Shown: positions 17,848 to 27,731, counted from the first letter of the stretch. The stretch: 64,000 nt of DNA from Promethearchaeota archaeon (GCA_019057795.1 JAHLWS010000078.1:62001-126000); one strand, 5' to 3'. Notes: generated by a model from the letters alone, not told the origin. Numbers and translations: made by a program.

Positions 17848-17890
17848 GATCACTTTTATTTTATGATTGATCACTTTTTTCGTAAGTGAT
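17848..17890. promoter_or_regulatory. Direct repeats with 21-bp spacing, candidate operator
   Basis: GATCACTTTT occurs at 17848 and again at 17869, two DNA turns apart, and an inverted partial copy AAGTGAT lies at 17884-17890. They sit upstream of the winged-helix gene on the minus strand. The arrangement is typical of a site for a dimeric or cooperative regulator. Confidence 0.45.
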
Positions 17891-18005
17891 TGCTATTAAA
17901 TTATAAGTTTACCAATCAAGACTCAGAGCAGATTTTGAAAGTTAAAATCATCATAAAACCGGAATTATAGTTTTTTGGAAATCACCCTCAACCGGGGAAA
18001 TTTAG

Positions 18006-18140
18006 GAGTACTGTTGGGATTTAGATGAATACCGAGAAATGGTTAAATCGGAAAGAGAATTCAGTAAAAGAGAAACTCGAAGCTTAAATTTAATTCTTAG
18101 CTTGACTTATCTTCTAAGAATAAAATATAAAAATTCATGA
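18006..18140 (+). pseudogene. Possible gene fragment
   Basis: Between TAG and TGA, 44 codons read EYCWDLDEYREMVKSEREF, then SKRETRSLNLILSLTYLL, which looks protein-like with no start codon at its head. Together with the repeats around it, this is all I see in 17782-18362. Confidence 0.25.
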
Positions 18141-18200
18141 ATAAAGCTATTAGATAACTGAGAATTAAGTAAGATTCAAAAAAAAATAATTAAAATATAT

Positions 18201-18346
18201 TACATAACATTTTGGGAGAGTTTAATCATGCAATAAATTCTTTTAATCCTATTTTAATAAAAAATATTTATAAGCATTACTTTTTTGTTAAATTAATAGC
18301 ATAATTATAGATCCTTAGATCTGAAAACTTAATTAAATTAAAAATG
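18201..18346 (+). repeat. Duplicated leader, copy A (matches 29081-29217)
   Basis: About 140 bases, beginning TACATAACATTTTGGGAGAG and ending just before the start of 18363-19148, recur almost unchanged at 29081-29217 before another gene. Shared marks include TTTATAAGCATTAC and GATCCTTAGATCTGAAAA. TATTTATAAGC is a plausible TATA region. Confidence 0.8.
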
Positions 18347-18362
18347 AAGTTTATGAATAAAT

Positions 18363-19148
18363 ATGAGTGTTAAGAAAAAAGAGATATTATTAAAACAGAT
18401 AGAAGAGATTTTTGAGGAATTTAAATTTGTGAAAAACAATTATCGCCAAGGCCATTATCCAGTTATACATTATTATAACGCTGAAGAGGGTGCGAGAATT
18501 CAAGCTTTGTATACCAAAATAATCTCATTGGTCAGAAGGTTTTATGGTCCAGAATCTCAATATTTTATACAAGTTAAGGATTTAGCTTCTAAGCTTACTA
18601 GATCTAATTTGGAGCTGATAATTGGAGTCTTAACTGCTATTTATGATATTTTGAAGAAGGATTATGAAGATCTGGATTTAGTAAGACCTATAACTTTGAA
18701 GTTTGAGAAAATCATTGAGGACATGAATCTTAATGACCAAATTTATCAGGATGTTGTTGACGAAATTAATGGGACATATAGGCACTATTACTTTAATTCT
18801 ATGTACATAATAATTCGAAAGTTATTGGAAAATCTTGTTTATGACTGTCTCAATAAGTATTATGGAACAAATCAAATAGAATTATACTATAATACAAGTA
18901 AAAATAGACATCATGGTTTTGGTACTTTAATTGAGAATTTTAACATCTTAATTAAGGTTATGAATTTCAAAACATCAGTTGGTGATATTGAACAAAATAT
19001 TATTGATTGGCTTAAAAATTTCCAAGAAAAAGGTAATAAAAATGCACATTCTTTATTTAGTCTTGCACATCAAGAAATGGTTGAAGAAAATAAAGATAAA
19101 ATAAATGAACTTATAAAAAAATTAATTTACATAAAAGAAAAATTATAA
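18363..19148 (+). CDS. Helical protein, HEPN-related (DUF4145-like ending)
   Basis: A 261-residue, mostly helical protein. Its C-terminal part contains FQEKGNKNAHSLF with H229; 'G-N-x-x-A-H' in this position is the form seen in DUF4145-type HEPN relatives, where the catalytic Arg may be absent. No other motif is recognised. Translation follows a leader that is duplicated upstream of the TPR gene at 29225, although the two proteins are unrelated. This hints that the leader moves independently. Confidence 0.55.
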   Translation: MSVKKKEILLKQIEEIFEEFKFVKNNYRQGHYPVIHYYNAEEGARIQALYTKIISLVRRFYGPESQYFIQVKDLASKLTRSNLELIIGVLTAIYDILKKDYEDLDLVRPITLKFEKIIEDMNLNDQIYQDVVDEINGTYRHYYFNSMYIIIRKLLENLVYDCLNKYYGTNQIELYYNTSKNRHHGFGTLIENFNILIKVMNFKTSVGDIEQNIIDWLKNFQEKGNKNAHSLFSLAHQEMVEENKDKINELIKKLIYIKEKL

Positions 19149-19213
19149 TTTCATCGTAAGAATAGCATATAAAATATGACCTGTACATATTTTCAAGAAA
19201 TATCGATTTTTAT

Positions 19214-20269
19214 TCATTGAACTCCAAAACTAACATTTTCCATATATTTCCTATCGAGTTCATCCCTAAGATATGAGATAATATTTAAAATTCGTGACTT
19301 AAAATCACGAACCATATAATCATCGATTTGATTATCCTGTAGAGTGCCATGAATAATTTTATGTCGCTTTTTAATGTAATCATCAAGAAAATTGAGAGTT
19401 TCATTAAAACCATTAAGATCGATATTGAAAAAGGTTTTAAACAATTTTTTTATACCCCATTTTCCAGAAACCTTTTGAAAATTAAGAATTTTCATTATTT
19501 TCGCTTGCTTTTTTAAAATTTCTTTCAATATTTCAAATCTTCCTATTTCCATTCCATTATTTCCTTGTTTTTTATGAATGTATTCATTATAAACCCCTAA
19601 ACTCTTACAAATGTTATGAATTTTTTCCCAATATCGTACATTTTTCCATTTTTCTGCTAAATCTAATTTTATTCGATCAATACCAATTTTTATCCCATTT
19701 ATCTCTTTAAATCTTGAATAATAACCTAAAATAAAGGACTTACTAATTTTTGGATCAATTATAATCCCTAGCTTTTCATAAATCTCATCATCAAACTCAT
19801 CATCTAGAACAAACCATGATTCATTATGTAGAAAAAATAAATCTCTTGTGATATTTTCAAAGGCAGATACTAGAAAAACTAGACCTACAGCATAGTGGCC
19901 ATCTTTTAGTAGATTTTCTACTCTCTGTAGATTAATAGAATAAGCATTATCTACCCTTAATTGATTTAATTTCCCTAATGCGTAGCTTTCGCCTAACTCT
20001 TGAAGCTTATCTTCTTGTTTTATCTCTTCAACTGAAACAAATAGATAGTCATCTCCTTGGCGTGGATTATTAACAAAAATACAATTTAATTCTGTATTTT
20101 TCTCATCTATTAATGCGAGTCCAACAAGGTTTTTTCTCTTAGGAAAAACTTCAATAGTAGGTTTTCCTTGAAATAGTTTAATTCCCTCTTTTTTTAAATA
20201 CTCAAGATAATATTTAATAATCTTTTTTACACTATTCAAAGGGATTTGATCCTTGATATTTTCAGTCAT
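19214..20269 (-). CDS. HEPN-like protein
   Basis: A 351-residue protein. The first 85 residues contain a small beta-rich domain. Helices from about residue 120 (VENLLKDGHYAVGLVFLVSA) lead to YIKKRHKIIHGTL, with R302 and H307 in Rx4H spacing. The helix 'G-x-Y-A-x-G-L-V-F-L-x-S-A-F-E' followed by Rx4H-G is a common HEPN pattern. It is a single gene that converges with 18363-19148. Confidence 0.6.
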   Translation of the reverse strand: MTENIKDQIPLNSVKKIIKYYLEYLKKEGIKLFQGKPTIEVFPKRKNLVGLALIDEKNTELNCIFVNNPRQGDDYLFVSVEEIKQEDKLQELGESYALGKLNQLRVDNAYSINLQRVENLLKDGHYAVGLVFLVSAFENITRDLFFLHNESWFVLDDEFDDEIYEKLGIIIDPKISKSFILGYYSRFKEINGIKIGIDRIKLDLAEKWKNVRYWEKIHNICKSLGVYNEYIHKKQGNNGMEIGRFEILKEILKKQAKIMKILNFQKVSGKWGIKKLFKTFFNIDLNGFNETLNFLDDYIKKRHKIIHGTLQDNQIDDYMVRDFKSRILNIISYLRDELDRKYMENVSFGVQ

Positions 20270-20448
20270 AAAACGAACTCCTATATCAATATTTATCTTA
20301 ATTTATAATAATTGTGATAATTAGTAAAATATTAGTAATATTTGGTATCATTTGGGAATCCTATAATTTAAATATAATTGCAGTTTAATAGGATTAAAAT
20401 CCTCCTTTATTTTAGGATCTATTTTAATAAATTAATATTGAGATAACA

Positions 20449-21309
20449 ATGATTATTGAAAAGGACTTTGAGTCTATAAGAGACAATTTAATTGAAATAA
20501 AAATAATTATTAATAAGATTGAAATTGAACTAAGAAATTCCCAAATTGATCGGTCTGAATGCAAACACTTTTTATATTCTTTATATGCCACTTTCCATAA
20601 ATTAAGGGACATTTTAATCGAATTCATAGGTGTAGAAGAGTCAAAGCTTAAAGAAGGATTTGAGAAATACATTATAATCTCCTTTGAAGAATTCATTGAT
20701 TCATATCGAAGGGAATTTAAAAGGTCTTATGCGACTTATAATTCTGGAATTTTTAATGAGATTGGAAATAAAATTAATAACATTGCTGAGATGTGTGATT
20801 CGAGAGAAGGATTGACAGGAGCTTATTATCAGGATACTAGCTATATTAAAAATAAAATATATGTGCTTATTAATGCATTTAAAATCTTCATAGAAAGAAT
20901 TAATAAATTAATCCTAAAACCAGTTAAAAAAGGTATATCTGCGACTTTTTCTATAAATGAATTTATTTTACAAAATCCATTGGGATTAAATCTGAATTGG
21001 ATAATTTCTACTTGCTATTTAAGTGCTATTGAGATATTAACAATAAGCAAAAGACAAGAATTTGGTATAGTTAAAAATAAAAAGACAGAGATGAACCTAC
21101 CTTTTGATCAAAAGTTAGATGAGTTGCTTAAAGAAGTTGAAGATAGAGGAATACAATTGGATAAGAAAATGTTAGGATTTCAAAAAATGTTGAGAGATTA
21201 TAGAACTCAGGTAATTCATTATGGATATATTCCCAATGACAAGGAATTAGGACTAATTATTGAATATGCCAATAAAACATTGTCTGAATTAAGTAAAATT
21301 AAAATATAA
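20449..21309 (+). CDS. HEPN-like protein
   Basis: A 286-residue helical protein. The end reads LRDYRTQVIHYGYIP, with R252 and H257 forming Rx4H, followed by a final helix. The N-terminal 170 residues are coiled-coil-like. The preceding 180-base gap has no shared leader. Confidence 0.6.
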   Translation: MIIEKDFESIRDNLIEIKIIINKIEIELRNSQIDRSECKHFLYSLYATFHKLRDILIEFIGVEESKLKEGFEKYIIISFEEFIDSYRREFKRSYATYNSGIFNEIGNKINNIAEMCDSREGLTGAYYQDTSYIKNKIYVLINAFKIFIERINKLILKPVKKGISATFSINEFILQNPLGLNLNWIISTCYLSAIEILTISKRQEFGIVKNKKTEMNLPFDQKLDELLKEVEDRGIQLDKKMLGFQKMLRDYRTQVIHYGYIPNDKELGLIIEYANKTLSELSKIKI

Positions 21310-21461
21310 AAGTAAAAACAAAGCTTTTAATTGATAATTTCAAATTCTTCGATACAAGAAAGAAAAAGAATCAATTTTTCTCAGTTTTTTTAAATTTTTG
21401 TCTTAACCTATAATAAATGGAATATAAATATATCTTTTTCCTTGTTCTTCAATAATCATTA

Positions 21462-21497
21462 TCTCCCTCCCCCGTGGTGCCCCCTCCTAAAAAAGTG
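21462..21497 (-). repeat. C-rich dispersed element, copy 8
   Basis: CTCCCTCCCCCGTGGTGCC, CCTCCTAAAAAAGTG, with the TATA-containing block (AATATATCTTTTTCC) on its left. No minus-strand gene lies to its left, so the promoter-like block seems to drive nothing, or an antisense transcript. With copy 9 it brackets the nuclease gene. Confidence 0.85.
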
Positions 21498-21550
21498 AAT
21501 GTCTTCTCCTCTCCCAATTGCCTAGGGAATTTATTTTTAAGTAAAAGTTA

Positions 21551-22093
21551 CTATTTTATTACTTCAGGCTCAATATTTGGTCCAGGATGCCAAATTAAAA
21601 AGATATTTTCGGAATAATCTTTAGTCTTCTCTTTAAAAGTCTCTAAAATATTATTATTAAATCTATCAAATCCATTAGAGTAAATTAGCATAATTCCATA
21701 ATGATATTCTGCTTGTTCAATGAAATCTAATATTTTACCCAAATCCTTTTCTAAGTTAGAAAATTTATCTTCGATATTTCTGATTGACTTCACTTCAATT
21801 ATAACTAAATTATGATCCATATAACTACGATAATGAACAACAAAATCGGGTATTTTTGCACCAATATTCTTCTCAATTATGGGGTGAGCTTTTTTGTCAA
21901 GTTCTCCATCCAGCATATATTCATAATCATCACCCAATAATTTTCGCAACTGGTGATATAATTCATAGCAATATACTCTTTCCCGATATCTCTTGTCTGG
22001 TAATTTGTACATTGAGACAGTTATATATTTTTCATCAATCAAAGTTATGGCTTTTTTAAACTTTTCCACAAAATAATCAAAATCATTTTCCAT
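21551..22093 (-). CDS. PD-(D/E)xK nuclease-like protein
   Basis: A 180-residue protein. D83 in KIPDFVVHY and E100-V-K102 in LVIIEVKSI, separated by about 17 residues, form the core of the PD-(D/E)xK nuclease fold, with E64 as a possible additional ligand. The rest is short helices, as in minimal restriction-like enzymes. No methylase or specificity subunit is adjacent. The gene is bracketed by two C-rich elements in the same orientation and preceded by the shared TATA block. Confidence 0.7.
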   Translation of the reverse strand: MENDFDYFVEKFKKAITLIDEKYITVSMYKLPDKRYRERVYCYELYHQLRKLLGDDYEYMLDGELDKKAHPIIEKNIGAKIPDFVVHYRSYMDHNLVIIEVKSIRNIEDKFSNLEKDLGKILDFIEQAEYHYGIMLIYSNGFDRFNNNILETFKEKTKDYSENIFLIWHPGPNIEPEVIK

Positions 22094-22194
22094 AAAATCA
22101 CTCTCATTTCGAATTAAAATTACTTTTGTCTTAACCTAATATTAACGCAATAGAAATATATCTTTTTCCATATTCTCACCTATTATTAATATAA

Positions 22195-22230
22195 ACTCCC
22201 CCGTGGTGCCCCCTCCTAAAAAAGTAGGGG
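22195..22230 (-). repeat. C-rich dispersed element, copy 9
   Basis: CTCCCCCGTGGTGCCCCC, TCCTAAAAAAGTAGGGG. The end can fold as CCTA/TAGG with extension by CCC/GGG. It is followed on the left by CAATAGAAATATATCTTTTT. Confidence 0.85.
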
Positions 22231-22395
22231 TGGAAGGATGTTAAAGTGGAGATTATTTTCTATCCCATATTTTCCTCTCAATTGATAGTATTAAATAGTT
22301 GGATTAATCACTAATTCTATTATCTCTTTAACAATAAAGTAAAAAAATAATATGAGGATTTAAAGTAGTGATAATTATAAAAAGGTTAGATTATT

Positions 22396-23265
22396 ATGTC
22401 TTTAGGTGTTAAATTAAAGAGTATTTTAGGATATTATCGGGAACAGATTACATTGGTAATGGATGTAATGTTTTCAACATATTATATTTTAAAAAATGAA
22501 TATATTCAGATTAGAGATCTATTAAATAGCGAGGATTATAAAAAGAGTTATACAGAATATGCAAAAATAATAAATCAACTTGAAAATAGTGCTGATGGAA
22601 CTGGTATATATTTATCTAAACAACACCACGAAATGTTAGAGAAACACCGTGAAATGAGAAGAAATATCCCTAAATCAGAACATTTAATGAATATGACTCT
22701 CGTTTATCTCATGGCACTTTTTGAAGGTTTTAATAAAAAGTTCTTTCAAACATTGCTAATAAATAAACCTGAACAAATGAAAAACAGAAAAAAAAAAATT
22801 AATTATGAAAAATTAGTTGAATTTGATTCTATAGATAAATTGCATAAATATTTAGCAGAAGAAATAACAAATAAATTAGGATATAAGGATATCGATAAGT
22901 TTAAAAACTTTTTATCAGAGCAGTATACTATAAATTTGGATAAAGAGTTTGAAAATTGGGAAGCCTTAAGGGATAATTATTACAGAAGAAATATTATAGT
23001 TCATAATAATGGTCGTATTTCTGAATTATGTATTAAAAAGTTAAATATATCACCAGACCTTTTGAATAGTAAACCTATTATGAATATTGATTATTTAACT
23101 GGAGCTTCTAATAACCTTAAAAGCTATATGGATTTTATATTCATAACTATTAAGGTAAAGTTCAAACTAGACACATCAGTAAGAAGATTTGCTCCCTTTC
23201 CTCCTAATTTTGATAAACCAATGGTTGTTAAAAGGGGAAAAGATGAGATTTTTAATGATGATTGA
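22396..23265 (+). CDS. HEPN-like protein; a relic of a close paralogue lies at 29010-29080
   Basis: A 289-residue helical protein with YYRRNIIVHNNG at 196-206; R198 and H203 form Rx4H. The following segment LLNSKPIMNIDYLTG is also found, with only small changes, in a short fragment at 29010-29080, so a second copy once existed nearby. AAAGGTTAG about eight bases before the ATG may serve as ribosome site. Confidence 0.6.
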   Translation: MSLGVKLKSILGYYREQITLVMDVMFSTYYILKNEYIQIRDLLNSEDYKKSYTEYAKIINQLENSADGTGIYLSKQHHEMLEKHREMRRNIPKSEHLMNMTLVYLMALFEGFNKKFFQTLLINKPEQMKNRKKKINYEKLVEFDSIDKLHKYLAEEITNKLGYKDIDKFKNFLSEQYTINLDKEFENWEALRDNYYRRNIIVHNNGRISELCIKKLNISPDLLNSKPIMNIDYLTGASNNLKSYMDFIFITIKVKFKLDTSVRRFAPFPPNFDKPMVVKRGKDEIFNDD

Positions 23266-23317
23266 GAATATGTCCAAAAATAAGAATTTCCTAAAACAGA
23301 TGGATAATAGATAATGA

Positions 23318-23380
23318 TTTTGTCGCAATTTTGATTGAAAGGTAAATTCAGAGTCTGATTTCGAAGGAAATTTAGTGAAA
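23318..23380 (+). repeat. Dispersed repeat, copy B (shared with 9140-9200)
   Basis: TTTTGTCGCAATTTT, then GAAAGGTAAATTCAGAGTC, as at 9140-9200. It lies between two convergent genes and overlaps no supported gene. Confidence 0.55.
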
Positions 23381-23463
23381 ATTCTATAAAAGAAAAGATA
23401 TTATCTAAATACAAATCGAATTCTAAAGAAATATAATCAAAAGGTAATTCCATATAATTACTA

Positions 23464-24285
23464 TTATTTTTTTGTCTTAAGTAGCAGTTCATTATGACTT
23501 TTATATAAGTCAAGCAATTTTATTGAATTTGACAAAATTCCTAATGAATCTGCAACATTAGGGAAAAAAAGCAATTCATGTGTTAATAAATTTCTCGCTA
23601 ATTTAATATATGAGAGAAAATTGCTCTGATATTTTTTTTCATTTTTCTCAATTATACCTTTATTAATACAATCTATTGAAATTAATTCTATGTAGCTTTT
23701 TTTGCTTTTCTTATTCTCATTCTCTTCAATTAGCTCTTTATCAATCTTAAATTGATCTAATGTATATGATATTACACGACTTGCAAACAGTACAGAACAT
23801 AAAATATTTCCTTTTTCAAACATTTCTATTGATATCTCTATGTTTTTTATAATACCTAAGTCCGGTATTTGTAAATCTTCTAATTGCTCTCTTAATGAAC
23901 TTAAATCGTTTTTAATTTGAGGTGTAACTTCTTTTGGTTTTTCTTCTTCTAATAATCCTAGAATCTTTTCACATTCAGCAATTAATGGTATTAATTGCCC
24001 ATAATTGAACTTTCTCTCACTATAAGAATCGATAAATGAAATTTCTTTAATGAATTCAAAATGATTTTTGTCTAAAATATATCTTAGGAACTTTAAATTC
24101 TCATTAAAGGATTTAATTATCCCACATGATACCTCAGATGTAACTGCTAGATAAGCATCTTCAAAACTACGCTTAGATTTATTTGCCGAGTTAAGAACTG
24201 CAAAAGTATTTTTTTTTATGGAACTATATAATGCTTTTAAAGCCTTTTTGCTTTTGAGTTCTTTCTTATTCTCATTATCAGTCAT
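23464..24285 (-). CDS. HEPN-like protein
   Basis: A 273-residue helical protein. IKLARNLLTHELLFF near the C terminus contains R231 and H236 in Rx4H spacing. A central helix (about residues 155-180, GNILCSVLFASRVISYTL) is the usual partner helix of HEPN folds. Upstream on the minus strand are a TATA-like block and C-rich element copy 10. Confidence 0.6.
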   Translation of the reverse strand: MTDNENKKELKSKKALKALYSSIKKNTFAVLNSANKSKRSFEDAYLAVTSEVSCGIIKSFNENLKFLRYILDKNHFEFIKEISFIDSYSERKFNYGQLIPLIAECEKILGLLEEEKPKEVTPQIKNDLSSLREQLEDLQIPDLGIIKNIEISIEMFEKGNILCSVLFASRVISYTLDQFKIDKELIEENENKKSKKSYIELISIDCINKGIIEKNEKKYQSNFLSYIKLARNLLTHELLFFPNVADSLGILSNSIKLLDLYKSHNELLLKTKK

Positions 24286-24799
24286 AAATAAAACCCCATT
24301 TTCTTTAGTCTATTAGATTCTCTTACTTTTAGTTTCACAATTTATTATGATTAAACTTTTGTCTTTTATTTTATTTAATTACAAATATTATTTAGCTACA
24401 ATAGACATATATATTTTTCCCATTTTCTTTCCTGCTGTGGTGCCCCCTCCTAAAAAAGCATGTGTAGAAAGACCTCAAAAAAGCAAGATCTTCTAATTAC
24501 TACTTATACTTTCTTCTCCCTCTACTACTGAGCTAATAATTTCAGTTGAAATTAAAGTGAAAAAGTGATTCTTATCAGTAAGACCTTAAATCAAGGCTAA
24601 AGATTCAATAAAGGGGTTATATAATTATATTCTACCACTTATATTAAAAAAAGTATTACTAGAAGGAATTTGTGTTTTTACATATGTATTGATTAAAAAA
24701 TCTTCTCTTCTTAATTTACTTAGATCCATGTTGTTATATTATCTAGATTTAAAAGATTTAATAATTCAATATGATTGATATATTAAATAAGGTTTTTTT
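24286..24799. other. Gene-free stretch
   Basis: About 510 bases between divergent genes. It holds C-rich element copy 10 and, to its left, ACAATAGACATATATATTTTT, a variant of the shared TATA block. The remaining 330 bases show no coding or structured signal that I can support. Confidence 0.5.
24431..24460 (-). repeat. C-rich dispersed element, copy 10
   Basis: CCTGCTGTGGTGCCCC, CTCCTAAAAAAGC. The left CCCTCC half is missing. Confidence 0.7.
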
Positions 24800-25687
24800 A
24801 TGGAATTAAATTATAAGATAATTGAAATTACAACCGAAGCAGCACTCAAAGATGCTTTATTTACACTTAGTGGAAAAGATAAATATTTCTTATATAGAGG
24901 TCAAAGTAATAATAATTGGTCGCTCCAGACCTCCTTAGAGAGAAAATTGGAAAATCTTAATAAAACCGAAATGGATATCGGAAAATATGAAAAGCTGGTT
25001 GTTGAAGAGTGTCAAAATAAGGATTCAAACTCATCTCCAATAGAAATAATTTCTAAAATACAACATTATGGGGGTGCTACTAGACTAATTGATTTTACAC
25101 ATCATTTTCCTGTAGCTGTGTTTTTTGCTTTTTGTGACTTTCCTTCACAAAATGTATCAATATGGGCAATATCAAGAAGAGATATACCATATATTAGTTA
25201 TAAACAATTAGAATATAATAAGGGAGATTTAGATTTATTTGAAATTGATTTTCAAAGAAGAGATCAAGAGGAAAAAGTCTGGGATTTTTATATTGATGAA
25301 TTTGTTTTTAGCAGTTTTACTAATATTAGGGATTTTATTAATAGTAAGATGGAAGATTACCCTGAGGAGTTGAAAAAATTTAAAATAGGATCCCTGGATT
25401 TATTAGCAAGTAAAGAAGATGAATTTAATTGGCAGTATCAAATGGAGCATGGAATTGAAAGTTGGGTAGTTAGATTAAATGAATTGAGTCCTAGAGACAA
25501 ATTTGTTCAAGAATCTTTAAAACAATATTGCAAAGACTTGGATAATGAACGATTATACAATCAAAGTGGATTATTTCTATTTGCTCCTAATAACAATTAT
25601 AGTTTTGAAAAAAACCTTTTTTTAGGAAAAACATGGAAAGAGCTTGAATCTAATATAATTAAAATAAAAAATCCAGATTTTAGTTAA
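24800..25687 (+). CDS. FRG-domain protein, truncated by an in-frame stop
   Basis: A 295-residue protein. LYRGQSNNNWSLQTSLERK (31-49) is the motif that names the FRG domain, and IQHYGGATRLIDFTHHFP (87-104) with AVFFAF (106-111) is its second hallmark. The chain ends at a TAA just after the NQSGLFLF segment, but the same frame continues to 25954 with the sequence expected for the end of the domain. FRG proteins occur in defence loci, where the biochemical role is unsettled. The stop may be a recent mutation, a sequencing error or a site of readthrough. Confidence 0.7.
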   Translation: MELNYKIIEITTEAALKDALFTLSGKDKYFLYRGQSNNNWSLQTSLERKLENLNKTEMDIGKYEKLVVEECQNKDSNSSPIEIISKIQHYGGATRLIDFTHHFPVAVFFAFCDFPSQNVSIWAISRRDIPYISYKQLEYNKGDLDLFEIDFQRRDQEEKVWDFYIDEFVFSSFTNIRDFINSKMEDYPEELKKFKIGSLDLLASKEDEFNWQYQMEHGIESWVVRLNELSPRDKFVQESLKQYCKDLDNERLYNQSGLFLFAPNNNYSFEKNLFLGKTWKELESNIIKIKNPDFS

Positions 25688-25708
25688 CTAGATGGCATTT
25701 GTTCTGAT

Positions 25709-25954
25709 GTGTATAATTCATTTAGAGGTGTTATTAAATTTAATATCAGTCATTCTTTAACAAAATTTATTTTAAAGAATTTAAAAGAGGGAAAATATGA
25801 AATTTTACTACCCGATTTTTGGACTGGTGGGAATGAGAGAAAAAATAAAGAGATTGAAAATGTCAATTGGGATGGGTCTTCTATTTCCTTTCTGACATTA
25901 TTTCCAGATAAAATTGGATTTCATAAGGACTTAACTCATAAATTAATTGAATAG
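25709..25954 (+). pseudogene. C-terminal part of the FRG-domain protein
   Basis: It is in the same frame as 24800-25687, after one TAA. SFRGVIKFNISHSLTKFIL and LTLFPDKIGFHKDL match the usual end of FRG domains (an 'I-x-I-P' strand and 'LFPD-x-x-G'). A GTG at 25709 could start it, but no ribosome site is seen. It is best viewed as the second half of one gene. Confidence 0.55.
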
Positions 25955-26033
25955 TATTAAAATGTTAAAACATGCGATTAATCAACATTTTTGGTTTTTT
26001 AAATTTGTAGTTTTTGGAGCAAAATTAAATAAA

Positions 26034-26273
26034 TTAAAAAATATTGACCCATATATCTTTAGGATCTTTTATTACTTTCTGTTCTTCATCTAAAATCCCT
26101 TCAAGCCGTAATTTTTGATTAATATCCAAGTTTACTTGTAGTTTGCTTACAGAACCTACACTAGGGATGCAGATTTTATAAATTTCTTCTTGTATTTTTA
26201 ATTGAATTTCTACATTAAATCCCCTGTCATAGGATGCGTTTTGGATAATTCCTTCAATTTTTATTCTTTTCAA
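26034..26273 (-). CDS. Small beta-rich protein of unknown function
   Basis: A 79-residue protein with alternating strands (RIKIEGIIQN, GFNVEIQLKIQ, QKLRLEGILDEEQ) and no Cys. The pattern would suit an OB-like barrel, but no family is recognised. No promoter element of the C-rich type is present. Confidence 0.5.
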   Translation of the reverse strand: MKRIKIEGIIQNASYDRGFNVEIQLKIQEEIYKICIPSVGSVSKLQVNLDINQKLRLEGILDEEQKVIKDPKDIWVNIF

Positions 26274-26468
26274 AGCATTTCCACATTTTTTTTATTTTTT
26301 GACATTTCAAGAAATAAAAATTATCTGATTTAAATATATCTGATAGATTCCACACCCCATAATTATTTTAAATTGTGATTATTATTGCTACTTCGCAACT
26401 ATTAATTCCTTAGTAGATTATATATATTTTTTTTCATTCATATAAAAGTAAAATATTTAAAATGGAAA

Positions 26469-27344
26469 ATGAGCAAAAATTACCAAATACTTCGGAATGT
26501 ACTCTTTAAATGCATTAAATGTCACAAAACTCTGAATTGTGAAGACATTTATACATTTTTAGAAGATAATATTAGTCAGATTAGAAAAGAATATGAAGAA
26601 AACATTAGATATATGATTCTTGAAGATCAGTATGTCGAAGATCCCTATGAATGCCCCATTTATGGTAGAAAGGAATTTAAATGTCCGCAATGTGGTAAAG
26701 AACTTAAAATTAAAATTGTTTTTTCTGCTTATGACAAGGAAATTTGCTCATTTTATGATATTAAGGGAGTTATACCTTTCTTTCCATTTCAAGTTTTAAT
26801 GGGGGCAAATATTAAGGAATTAATTTTAGAATTAATATTTCGCTGGATTCATATCGCGAAGAGAATTGATATAGTAACTCCTTATCTTGATCGATATGGA
26901 TATAATTTTTTAAGAAAACTACCAAGTTTTATTTATTATTATGATGATAAATCATTCATAAATATAATTACTAGAAAAGGTAAGAGAGCAACAAAAACCA
27001 AAAATGGTAAAATCATTTATGGAGAGACCGGAAAGGTGTTATTAGATAGATTATTTAAAGAAGAAGATTGTAAAACTTGCAGAGCTAATAACCCAATTAT
27101 CTCGTATGGTGATTGTATTGGGTGTATTAAATTAAGTAATCATTTAAAGTTAAAAATACCTAATATATCTCGCTCTCATTTTCACGCAAAATGGTATGCA
27201 GGTATTATAGGTAATACAGTTGAAATAATTATTACATCTCATAATTTAACTAAAATAGGTAAACTTCAACCAGAAACAGTTGGTTTATTGATTATCGATA
27301 CCATTGATTATGAAAAAAAATTCCTTTCAAAACTAAAGATTTAA
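26469..27344 (+). CDS. Zinc-ribbon PLD-like nuclease
   Basis: A 291-residue protein. C15-C18 and C72-C75 form a split zinc ribbon. The rest is a PLD-like phosphodiesterase: RIDIVTPYLDRYG, FINIITRKGKR, and SHFHAKWYAG, with H239 and K241 of the HxK motif, then EIIITSHNLTKIG with the S/N that completes the site. Only one HxK motif is present, so it should act as a dimer, as in restriction enzymes of the BfiI type. A cluster of Cys (CKTCRANN, CIGC, about 197-218) may bind a second zinc. Confidence 0.7.
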   Translation: MSKNYQILRNVLFKCIKCHKTLNCEDIYTFLEDNISQIRKEYEENIRYMILEDQYVEDPYECPIYGRKEFKCPQCGKELKIKIVFSAYDKEICSFYDIKGVIPFFPFQVLMGANIKELILELIFRWIHIAKRIDIVTPYLDRYGYNFLRKLPSFIYYYDDKSFINIITRKGKRATKTKNGKIIYGETGKVLLDRLFKEEDCKTCRANNPIISYGDCIGCIKLSNHLKLKIPNISRSHFHAKWYAGIIGNTVEIIITSHNLTKIGKLQPETVGLLIIDTIDYEKKFLSKLKI

Positions 27345-27476
27345 TAACAATTTCGCCTATTAGAAATGTACGTTTGTCACCACCTTTTCTATGTTAGCAT
27401 AAAATGCTCCAAAGTATAAGTTGTAGATGGTAAGATAAAAAGCAAGCACTTGTTTAGTGTTTATATTATGTGAAAA

Positions 27477-27731
27477 TTAATAACTTGTTTTATCTTTTTG
27501 GCTTCTAATTATCAGAGCAAAAGAGTCAACAATAATATCCTTTAAATCATCACTTATAGGAAGAAGTAATAAATTCTGATATTTATCACAAAGGCTATTA
27601 AAGATTTCTTTTGTACTTTTAAGCTCAGCTTTTTTAATAGCTTCTCCATATCTTAATTTTATTTGTTTTTTTGTTTCCTTATTGAGGTCTTCTTCAAATC
27701 GATGCATTAAATTCTCAAAAAAATTAGACAT
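27477..27731 (-). CDS. Small helical protein of unknown function
   Basis: An 84-residue, highly charged helical protein (NLMHRFEEDLNKETKKQIKL). No family recognised. C-rich element copy 11 lies upstream of it. Confidence 0.45.
   Translation of the reverse strand: MSNFFENLMHRFEEDLNKETKKQIKLRYGEAIKKAELKSTKEIFNSLCDKYQNLLLLPISDDLKDIIVDSFALIIRSQKDKTSY

Noticed and set aside
23124..23513. 129-codon minus-strand frame
   Set aside because: It overlaps the end of the HEPN gene 22396-23265 and the start of its neighbour's coding end, with no ribosome site and no protein-like pattern.
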